Source of the DNA: Rhizophagus clarus
Taxonomy: Eukaryota > Glomeromycota > Glomeromycetes > Glomerales > Glomeraceae
Assembly (NCBI GenBank): GCA_015698045.1
Contig: BLAL01000257.1
Span: 62,001 to 126,000, forward strand
DNA: 64,000 nucleotides
Direction of reading: 5' to 3'
This document shows, piece by piece, positions 1-10,854 of the stretch; position 1 is the first letter of the stretch, and every line of letters starts with the position of its first letter. The position numbers and the translations under genes were made by a program. The notes beneath the pieces were generated by a model, which worked only from the letters and a program-made list of their open reading frames with translations, was not told where the DNA came from and searched no databases.

Positions 1-3000
1 ATTATTATGTGTATATTTCATAGAATATCAGAATTACTTGTAATGAGAAGCTTATTTGTATAAGAATCAATGATAAATTAATTATTTATTCGATTGAATT
101 AGAAATTCCTTTTGCTACTTTGGATATTAACAACGGTACAGTAATTAAAATTATTTGAATAAAATTTTGCAATACTCTTTCTTATTTCTTTACTTAACCT
201 TAGATGTTCAACTACATGACTTTATGTGTCGTTTTGGTTTAATCCCTTCATCAATTCCTCTATTAAGTGGTATTATTAAAGAATGTTATTGGAATGAATG
301 TTTAGATTGTTTAGAAAAGAAATGTCAATTATCGAAAGAATATTGTTTACCAGACAAAATTCGGATTACAACAAAATATGCATTTGGAATTAGAGATGGG
401 CATATTTGGAAGATTAAACTTGAAATTTTAGCAAAAATGATTTTAAATTTCAAAATTTACGATGAAAATATTATTGAATACTTCGATTATGACAGCAAAA
501 AAAAGTTTAAAACGTGTGAGTCATTAAATATTCACTTAATTATTCCATATATGGATAGTATAAGAGCATTATTTGATGAAATATCAGATGTCACAGATGT
601 TAAGGGATTTGGGAATAAAATAATAGTCCCAAAATCGACTCAAAATTTAATTAAATGGAAAATTGAAGTTGATGATAGAATAATTAAAATTAAAGTTTAT
701 GACAAAAATAGTAAATCTTCTTGGACAAGAGACGAAAATATTAATGTAAAGCAAAATTTACTCGGAGCTAAATTAATCGATGACGTTGATGACGTTGATA
801 TCATTGTATTGACAACAAAAGGTCTCTTTATTTATCATTTTAATGAAAATAATAAATCCATTTCTCTAAGCTATTTTTATTATATGGAGATCGATTATAT
901 GGATGATATTAATAAATTAAAGTATAAATTAAGTAATTATAAAGAATTATTTTCAGGATCTACTTTACCATTATCAAATGATAGTTTTAAATATGATAAC
1001 TGGGTTTCATATATAAAAGATAATAAGGAGTGTCTTTTAAAGTATGGAGTTGAGTTATTAACATTTGCAATTAGAGAACATAATTTAGATTTAATAGAAG
1101 ATATCTATAAAAAATGTATGGATTATTTTAAAGAAGATTTAAGAAATAATTGGATGTTTTTAAGTATTATTACTTCTACAATGCCATTGTTGAATAGATA
1201 TTATCCAGATTATATTTTAAAATATTCGTCAGAAACAACATTGATTACGGATTCTTCCTCTTATAGTAAAGAATATATTAAAAATAACAATTTACATCTT
1301 TATTCCTTTTTTCAATACCCTCAAGTAATAAATTTATCTCGATCTATTTGGTGGTGTAAACACAATATTTTAATGAGTGAATTTGGTGATAATCATCCAA
1401 TAATGTACTTTGCGTTAATTTTCATTCAAATCTTAATAATTTTGCCCATTTTATTTATTTATGCTGTTATATATTACATGTTATCAACATACCATTTTAT
1501 AATTCATAATATTAAAGGAGGTAATGTCTTTTATTTTTTGTTACCAATTTTTATATTATTTTTTTGATAACATTTTGATTATTTTTTTTTTATTAGGAAT
1601 TTTTAAACATACAACAACGCCAACAATTATATTTATGAATCCATATATTAAATTTTCTAACTATCCACGTGACTATACCTGGTACTTAGAATTAATTATG
1701 CCCAAATCTAGTCCATTTGTTGAAACAATAAGTAAAGATATATATAAGACATGGAATGGTGAGACATTAATTGATTTTAAATGGAATAAATATGGAAAAT
1801 ACTACTATACATTAATCTGGATTGGATATACAGCATTACTTATATGTTTTACTGCTGCTGCAACAATTCCTCAGCAGTATATTGATGATAATACACAAAA
1901 ACGTCTTTTAATTACCTCATCTATACTTGGATTTATCCATCTAAGTTTTGAAGTCCGTCAGTGTATTCATGATCCAAATAAATGGATCCATAATATTTGG
2001 AATTTATTTGGTAAATATACAAGTATTTTAATTACTTTGTATTACTATCAAAAATTTACTAATTATATTATAAATTCATTATTATAGATTTAGTTGCATT
2101 CCTGCTTTCAATTTGCACTCCTATTTATTGGCTTAAAACTAATAATAGGGATATTCAATTGCTTTCTTTTACATGCTTATTTTTAGATATAAAGTTTTTG
2201 TTATTCTTTAGAGTATTTGAATCTTTTGGTATATATTTTGCTATTATAATTAGTGTTGGAAAACAAATTGCTTCTTTTTTGGTGGTTTTATTTATTATTA
2301 TAATTAGTTTTGCACATACATTTTATATTTTATTATCACCAAATCCTAATTTTTCTTTTGAAGAATATACGAATAATAGTGATCCGAATAACCCTTGGAA
2401 TATAGCTCCTTCCTATCATCAAGTATTTGATAATGGATCCATTAATCCAGATCCATATATGATTCAGCTACCTAGTGGAAATACGAACATGTTTGTAGAT
2501 TTCGGGACTTCCATTTTTGCAATGTATAAATTTTTAACAGGTATGTCTAAAAAATATTCTTTCTAAATTTTTTACAAGTAATTTATTGAAATATCATTTT
2601 ATTATAGGAGATCCAAGTGCATTATCTAATTGGTCATATAAAGACGATCCATCGCTTGTAGTGCTAATTGTTGCATTCTCATTATTGGTTGTTGTATACC
2701 TTATGAATTTGTTTATTGGATTGCTTAATAAAGCAATTGATAAGGATAATAATAAGGCGTCATATTTAATAGAGAAAGCGGAGGTATTTTTGTATTATCT
2801 TTATTTTTGTTTAAACCGTTGTAAACTTACTAAAGATTTAAAATTTCAATTTTTTAAAGATCCTAGTTGAAATTGAATTATTTTATCTGTTACCATATCA
2901 AAGACGTTGGCATACGTGGTTTCCTGAAGTAATGTATGTAAATTTAATTTGATTTTTTATCTTGTTTTTATGAAAATCATTATTGGTTAACTAAATACAA

Positions 3001-3299
3001 AATTTATTTTAAGATATTATTATGCTGATGTTGATGAAATTCGAAAAAAAGTTAAAGAAATGATTAATGAAGGAGAATGGAATACAAATGAACTTTTAGA
3101 ATTAAAACGGGATTTATTAGACAAACTTCATATTCAACATGATATTACTTTACAACAAATATTAGAGGCAATTCGGCTTAAATCACAGGATAATATCCTA
3201 AAACATGAATCACATGATTCTGCCTTGCAAGAAATATTAAAAGAAATACGTGACTCGCGTAGTAATACGGAACAAGGAAAGAAGAATGATAATATGTAG
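1..3299 (+). CDS. TRP-like ion channel, 3' part (5' end outside window)
   Basis: Seven exons can be read in one frame: 24-135, 204-1520, 1597-2010, 2088-2540, 2608-2783, 2860-2933 and 3014-3299 (944 codons including the stop). The first begins at a splice acceptor, so the start lies outside the window. Roughly the first 440 visible residues are soluble. Hydrophobic segments follow from the MYFALIFIQILII stretch onward. A pore-type block comes next: a long hydrophobic helix (FGIYFAIIISVGKQ), a pore-helix-like FGTSIFAMYKFLTGDPS, and a last helix ending NLFIGLLNKAI. After it come QRRWHTWFPEV and a charged, coiled-coil-like tail (residues from about 870 on). The order matches the six-helix ion-transport domain of TRP-like channels, so a plasma- or organelle-membrane cation channel is likely. 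Ion and stimulus are unknown. Donors at 136, 1521, 2011 and 2541 all split a codon after its first base. Confidence 0.8.
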
Positions 3300-3700
3300 T
3301 AACCATAAAAAAAAAAAAAAATGTTTTTCTGCATGTCAGATTTATATTATTTTCTGGTTTTTTTTTTTCAAAATGAAAAAAAATTATTTTACATTGTTAT
3401 CCACTCATATCAGATTTAAAATAAATTAAATATATTTGTTTATTTTCCTAAAATTTTTATATTAGCATCATTTTTTTCACATAAAAAATGATTTTGAAAT
3501 TGCATAAATTAAAACTAGTATTTTTAATTATTTAGAAAAATTCTTTTTGCTACTAATGAAAAACAATGTAGCTTATTTAATATTTGATGAATTGAGATAA
3601 CATGTATAATCAATAAATAAAAATAATGTTTAGCCTAGTATGCTATTAGATGATGAAAAAAAAAAGATTATTAAAAATGTCATTTTGTATAAAATTTCTA

Positions 3701-4164
3701 TTAATTCGTAATCCGTTTAAGAATTGCAAAAAGTCACTATATAAATTCGGTGCAAAAAACTTAAAAAGTTATCTCGTATTATCTCGTGAGCCAGTGATTG
3801 GATTTCGATGGGCCTTAGGTTATTTTGTAGATATCAATGTTCTACTTAAAATGAAAAAAAAAAAATTTCGAAATCTGACTGGTAAATCGTGAGATAAGCT
3901 ATTTTTTTCGGAGCGGATCGGATTCCCAATTTGGAATCCGATCCGCTCCGAAAAAAATAGTTTTTTGTGATTGTCTCACGACCCATTGGTCCAAATTCGA
4001 TGATCTTTTTTTTATTTTGAAGAGAGCATTGAGTTCTACAAATTAACTTAAAGTTCATGAAATCCGATCACTGGATCACGAGATAATACGAGATAACATT
4101 TTAAGTTTTTTGCACCGAATTTATATAGTGACTTTTTGCAGTTCTCAGGCGGATCACGAATTAA
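3701..4164. mobile_element. Foldback MITE-like element flanked by TTAA
   Basis: Two arms of about 105 bp are inverted copies of each other: 3705-3808 and 4059-4160. Both carry TGCAAAAAGTCACTATATAA, TTCGGTGCAAAAAACTT and ATCTCGTATTATCTCGTGA. TTAA lies directly outside both arms (3701-3704 and 4161-4164), as expected for piggyBac-type target duplications. The palindromic TTAA could equally be part of the repeat. A second, perfect 28-bp palindrome (3899-3960, core GGAGCGGATCGGATTCC) sits in the middle, with further pairing around it. No transposase is encoded, so the element is non-autonomous. Short open frames here are products of the palindrome. Confidence 0.7.
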
Positions 4165-4614
4165 AGATTGTTAAAGAATATGACTAAAAATCATTATATG
4201 TTGATTGTCTTATTTATACTATATATGCAATGATTATTTGTACTGAATATTCAAATTTGTTTTGCGGTGTATCTTTAATCTACAGCTAAAGAATTTCACA
4301 TTGATAAGTATATAATTCAATTAAATTTCTTTGAATTTCCAAACAGATTTAAAGGATTTTTAAGTTAATAATTACATTCCAGAAAAAAATTCTTTTCATT
4401 TTTATTTGAAGAGTAATTATTGTTTTTAATTATTATTAATTAATAAAAGAAACTAAAAATTAACTCACAAATCATATTAAAAAAATATTAATGATTCAAT
4501 TTATTTATTTATTTTAGTATTGACGCTATAACGCTCAAATCAAACTAAAGGGTAATTTCAATGATTCAATTCGATTAAAAATTTTTTAAATGATTTGAAA
4601 TATCGTATCCATTA

Positions 4615-4745
4615 CCATCTCAAATGATATTATTAGGAACATTTCACATTAAAACGTGATAGAGCGGTTACCCTTGGAATCTCTTTGGCCAAATGGAAAT
4701 TTCAGCGACTGCAAGGAGTAATATGACTGGAGCGAAATGTATAAT
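4615..4745 (+). pseudogene. Fossil 3' fragment of a coiled-coil/Hsp70-like gene
   Basis: The stretch around TTATTAGGAACATTTCACATT and GTTACCCTTGGAATCTCTTT aligns by eye with the 3' end of the fourth Hsp70-like gene (41970-42100: TTATTAGGAACACTACACATT, GTTACCCTTGAGCTTTC). Matching residues are LLGT-HI, then VTL-S, then a Q/K-W-rich tail. Stops and deletions interrupt it, and no other exon of the gene is recognisable nearby. It is a solo fragment of the last coding part. I see nothing else in 4165-5849 apart from AT-rich DNA. Confidence 0.55.
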
Positions 4746-5849
4746 CTTGATTGGTTTAGATGTTGATTTTTAAAAAATTACGCTTAAAATATAATTATAT
4801 TTAAATTATTTTAATTTATATAAAATAACATTAAAAAATTCTAATTCAAATTAGGGTTAATCTTTAAAAACCCTTAATTAACATATCCTTTGTTTAATGA
4901 AGTTAGTAATGTATGTAACTGCAATTATGTTAAAATAAAAAAATTTTTAATAAAGAACGCAAGGTGTAAAATAATACTTGCGATTGAGTTACATTACGCT
5001 TAAAACGAGAATTTGTCATTTAATAAGGATTGTTTACAAGATTATTTTTTTAAATGGGCTGGCACTGTTGCTCCTTGTATTTCTTTCAAAAATAATAGAG
5101 TATATATACTGTACGTATCTCGACTATCTTGCTATAATATTAAAAATCTTTTAAAATATGCGTTGCATTTCTCCCGTATCGCTGATTACAACTTATCTAA
5201 TTAGCTTTTGAGAATCTGACATTTGTCGGAAACTTTACATTCATTAGATAGATGGGTTTTACATAAGCGAAAAAGTTTTTATAGATTTGTCAAGAGCAGA
5301 ATTATTAGACTTTATGACTAACATTCATTGCTGAAAATTTTGTGATAATTCTACTTGAAATTAAAATGTGTATCAGAAAATTTTAATTACGCTACGGGTA
5401 CGAGGACTCAATTTATTGAATAAATATTTGTATATTCCTCTCGTAAATTTTATGTATTTATTTTGAATCTTAAGCAGTGACATTTAGCGTGTCATTAATA
5501 TAACCTTAATATGAACGGTTGTAATGTTAGTAAGTTAATAACTAAATAGGAAAATAATTGTTGTTATATTATCTTGAATAGAATACATCTTATTTGCTAA
5601 TTTGATACATATTTTGTAAATATCTTTAGATTTCGATCTTTCTCTTTTGTAAGTACTGTATAATTTATGATCCATTTCAACGTAATTTTGCTATTTTCAT
5701 CCTGGAAATGAAAAAAGCATTTATTCGTCATCTTTTAATGATCACGTTACATTTTCATCAAAGCGACGCAGCATATTTATGTTTTCACGTGTTGTGTAAC
5801 TATATATAAAAATAACAGGAAAGAAATTTTAAATAAAAAAATTTTTGTC

Positions 5850-8458
5850 ATGACTAATGAACACTCCTCTTCTGATAATGATAAATCTCATGATTTTATT
5901 GGAAAATTCGTAATTGGATTTAATAAATTAAATAATGAATTTGTTAATTTATTAAAAGATAATCAAAATATTAAACAACAATATAAAAATCTTGAAGAAA
6001 AAAATGATGAAATCTTACGTTTAAATTCAGAATTAAATGAAAAAAATCAAGAAATTTTACGTATAAATTCAAATTTAATTGAAAAAAATCAACAAGTCAC
6101 ACGATTTAATTTAGAATTAAAAGAAAAACTTCAAGTAAAAGATAAATTATGTGAAGAACTTCAACAATATGCTTTAAATTTAGAAAAACAAAGAAATGAA
6201 GAATTACAACAATTACAACAATTTGATATAATTTCTCAAAATTTAGAAAAAAATTTAGAATTGTTGAAATTAAATGAAATCAATGATGGTATTGTTAAAA
6301 CTTTTAAAGAAAATAATGAAAAATTTTTGACAAGTTTTTTAAACAAAAGTATGTACCGGTCGGTAATAAATTTTTTTTTTTTTCAGATTTTGATATTTAT
6401 TATTTAATAATAAGAACTAAACTAATTTTTGAAAAAAAAAATGGATCTAGAAAAATCTTTACCTTATTCTAATATTAAAGTAGTGGTTGGATTAGACTTC
6501 GGAACCACCTACTCCGGATTCTCTTATTGCAATGTTTCTAACGAACAAGATATATGTTCAAATGAAATATGGCATGAGGTGTTTAACCAATTTAAAACAA
6601 AATCAGCTCTTCAATATGATGATGAATATAATAATGTAGTGCTTTGGGGTTCTCCAGCTTTAGAAATAAAGCCGCATCATCGAGACAATGAACAAAATAG
6701 AAGAAATCAACCTGTTGAATTATTCAAATTATGTTTGGGTAACCTATATGAAACTTTAAAGCCGAATCTTCCAATTGATTATAAAAAGGCTATTACTGAT
6801 TATCTTAGAGAAATCGGAAAGGTACCAATCAAAATTATAAAAATTTATTTCAACAATATACTTTATATGTACTCATTAATTTAACTCGAAATAAATTTTT
6901 TAAGGTCATTAAAGATACTATTGCAACCCATTGGAATATTGAATTCTTTGAAAATGTATTATTAGTTCCTGTTATTCCTGCAAAATATTCAAGAAAAGAT
7001 TATGATATTATGAGAGAATGTTTATATAATGCAAATCTCATTAATTATAAATATTCGAAAAATCTACAATTTACCACGGAACGTAAGTAATGAAGAAGAA
7101 TTTAATGACTATTAATTTAATTATATTCTAATTTTTTGTTATTTACAGCTGAAGCTGCAGCAATTTACTGTATGGAAAATGGATTACAGGAGGATGATAC
7201 AGGAAGTAAGTTATTGAATGAATTTAATTATCCTAAAGAATACGGTAATTAACTAACTTGATTATTATCAGCTACTTTCATGGTTATTGACTATGGCGGT
7301 ATTACTGTTGATTTAACCAGATTCGAGTTGGTTAGAAATAATCCAACGCGATTTTGTGAAGTTACTGAACGTATTGGTGATTTTTGCGGAAGCACATTTA
7401 TAGATAAAGAATTTATTAAGTTTTTACGCGGAAGACTCGGAACTCGGGCCATAGATCTATTAATAGAAAATGATTATGATCAATTTCAATGTCTGATTCA
7501 AGAATTTTGTCAACATGTAAAAGAACCTTTCACAGGAGATAATCCAGAATTTAATTATATTCTAAACATTGAAGAAAGAGCTCCGTTTTTATTGTTACAT
7601 TGCAATAGAAAAACCAAGAAAATCATGAAAAAAAATGAATGGTTAATTAATATTAATTATAATGATGTAAAATCAATGTTTGATCCTATTATTGAAAGAA
7701 TTATCTGTTTAGTACATTTACTACTTTCAAATAATGAAGAAACTTGTTCTGCAATATTTTTGGTTGGAGGATTTAGTGAAAATAGATATTTACAAAGAAG
7801 GATTAAACAAGAATTTAATCGTATGGTAAAAGATATTTCGGCTCTTGCTCAACCTATAACAGCAATTTCACATGGAGCAGCAATTTATGGTTTATCTACT
7901 TTATCTACAAAATCAAATGATATGAATAATAATTTAGTTATTAATAATATGAAAACCGTCAATTCTTCAAGAGTCCTTAAATATACTTACGGGATTGATG
8001 TTGACTCTCTCTACGGAAAATCTTATATTCGTAGCAACAAAATTCATAGATTCTTGGTTTTGGCCAATCAAGGTACTACAGTTGAACTAGATCAAACCTT
8101 TTCTTTTAATTTTGAACCTGAATTTAATCAAAAAAGTGAAAGTTTTACAATTTACTATACCAAAAATGATAATGTGCAATATTGTAATGAGACAGAAGTG
8201 GTACTACTTGGAATATTAAAAATTGTTCTTCCAGGTAAGCACGATTATTTAAATACTATATATTAATGTGTTTGAATTCATATATTAATATTTTTCTTAT
8301 AATCATAATTAGATGTATTTCTCGATAATAGAAGCATTAATTTTGGATTAACCTTCGGTCAAAAAGGAATTACTGCATTTGCAAGGAATAAACTTAGTGG
8401 TCAAAATCACGCGACTACGTTTCGTTATCCAGATCATGAATTTGATATTATATTTTGA
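5850..8458 (+). CDS. Coiled-coil / Hsp70-like (HSPA12-type) ATPase, copy 1
   Basis: Readable exons are 5850-6348, 6441-6821, 6905-7082, 7149-7205, 7272-8234 and 8313-8458. Exon 1 encodes a long heptad-like coiled coil (repeats of the type NSELNEKNQEILRINS). Exon 2 opens the ATPase with VGLDFGTTYSGFSY (phosphate-1 loop). Exon 5 carries MVIDYGGITVDLT (phosphate 2), DFCGSTFIDKEF, and FLVGGFSENRYLQ (adenosine motif). A short beta-rich C-terminal part follows. This is the HSPA12-like Hsp70 branch, not a canonical chaperone. The usual substrate-binding lid is absent. Odd: the exon 1 donor at 6349 is present, but the acceptor used by the other copies is not. The nearest CAG (about 6386) puts the ATPase out of frame, so translation may restart at the ATG at 6441. 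The gene may therefore make two products or be damaged at this junction. Confidence 0.75.
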
Positions 8459-10854
8459 GGTTTTCGTTATTTAATTAATATTAATGTTTGGAATTCCAAC
8501 GATCAGTTCAGGTTAGTAAATTGAGTTTCGTCAAAATTAATCCGAAGCACGAAAATAGGGACTTATAAATAGTACTGAAACAATCTGGATATTAGATAAA
8601 TTGTGATAAATCAGCATTACAAATTTAAATCACTAAAATATTGTAATTACGATTTCTGAATATTATCGTTTAAAGCTTTCTGTTATGCCATGTGTAGTTA
8701 AGCAATAATCTGTTAAATTATTATATTATATATTCGAAAAAGCAATAATTTATGTAACGTTATAACATTAGCTTGCTTCATATTATTCCGAATAAATTTT
8801 ATTTTATAATAATTCTACCAATTTTAAAAAATGGAAAACTGACTCTAGCACACCAAAAATAACGCCATAATCACATGATTAGATTACTTATTCTGTATGA
8901 TGATTTTGGGCAGTTTTGATTAATCTCCTTTTTAAGCCAAAATACTTAAATTTTATTTTAGCTTATTGCAAATACAATAAATAATGAAAGACGAAAAAGA
9001 TCTTCCAGCTTCTAAGAAAGTTTCGAAGTTATTATAACATAACTTGATAGCCTAAATTCCATAATACTCTTTAAACAATCTTTTTTGTTGCAGTTATATT
9101 AGCAAAACTATCAACTTCTCTTTAATTTTCAGGAAATTTACCTGATTTATCATATAGATATAAGTAACTGCAAATCATATAGTGATGACACCTTAACATA
9201 GGAATAAATCACATGCAAGATTTCACTCATAGTCCGATAACAATGATTCGTTTACATGTCAAAAACTTAGTTATAAATTTTGTGCGTATAATATAAGTAC
9301 AGTAAATAAGTAATCTTCATAATGATAGAATCTAATACTGCAAATATAAGACAATAATTTTAGCGTCTTGATTAATCACAAAATATCAAATTAACGTTCA
9401 TTGATCCAATTAAAGCATATGAAACCCAATGGGAAACTCTAACAATTGATTTTAAAACGTATAATAAAAATAATTAGATATAAGACCTTTTTATTGTTTT
9501 CACGAAATTTGATGTTACAGTACGTACGGTACTAATCATGTTTCTTTTGAAATAACTTTTGCATTGCTATGATGATCTGAAGATAATAATCAAAAAAAAT
9601 TGCATAAAATAGATAAATGAAAGTCAAAATATATCAAACGTAATAAAAATAATATAAGATGATAAACCGTATGATTTTCTAATGACGAAATATTTGATAC
9701 AGCAAATATTGCAGCAAACTCAATATTAAAATATTAAATATTTAGTATAGTGAATTTTTTCAATAGAAGCTGCTAAGTTTAAATACTTAATAAATTATTA
9801 TTTTGCTTTTATTCGAACAAAAACTTTTCATAAAATCCTTCAAGCAATCGCTCTCTTAACTTATTAAAGTTACTCATAAATTAATATCCACGTTTTATTC
9901 TATGTTGAAATAAACATTTACATGATCAGAAAATTGAGATTTTTATCGTGATTGTTACGAAGGATTAAATCACAGCAACCTAGTAAAAACAAATGTGTTT
10001 TATAAATGAACATTCTTTGCGGAAACCTCAACGGAAAACCACGTGATTAAACCGTTGTTTTTGTTTGCCATTATCAGACGCCATATGATGCGTTTAACAA
10101 TGTTTTTTTATTTAATACAAAAACGATTGTGGATATCTAGTCAATGAAAAACTATTTATCATTTACAATGTTGTATGCTATTACATTGCTACACTAACTA
10201 CCTATTAAAATATATATTCTTAAGTGCTAAATTTTCACACTACTTCACTAATAATCTGCCCGGCACAAATACTGTTCCATCGATTAAAATTTTAGCTATC
10301 GTGCTATTAAATGATACTTTTTTTTTGCAATATTTATTCCTTCAACCGCGTCCAAAACACATTGCTACATTACTACAATCATGATGTTTTATTATCGAAA
10401 GTACTGTCATAAAATCATAGATTTTTTCCAAGTTGATAAAAGCTAGATTTTATTTATATACGAAATAATTGACACAAATAAATAAAATAAACCTATGAAT
10501 TAAAGACTTACAAATGAAAAAAAATTTATACATTCATATGATATGTGATATATTGAATTAGTATAAACCTAATTAAACAATTATAACTATATAATATATT
10601 TGACAATAACAAAATCTCTTTTTTCCTGTATATTGTGAATTAGAAATGTAAACATATGGAATAAATATAAAGTAAATAAGTAAATAACAAATTAAAAAAC
10701 TCATTTACCATTGTTTCAAATGTTTAATTCTTCAATCTTTCTCTTTCTCGAAGTTGTAGGCACGCCTAATGATCTGCTAGTATATTTTGCACTTGAATTA
10801 ATAATTTTACATCATTGAAAAAAAAATGACTAATACTGAAAAATACTCATCAAA
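8459..10854. other. Intergenic, nothing recognised
   Basis: About 2.4 kb of AT-rich sequence between the Hsp70-like gene and the convergent kinase array. I found no continuous coding-like frame, RNA gene or clear terminal repeats. Open stretches such as 10175-10384 have no recognisable composition and no supporting splice sites. Confidence 0.5.

Noticed and set aside
155-203. Start of the channel gene at the first open codon
   Set aside because: The codon is TTG and lies in an intron. An acceptor at 203 and an upstream exon 24-135 fit better.
3650-4058. Two small open frames around the palindrome
   Set aside because: They lie in the arms of the foldback element and mirror each other.
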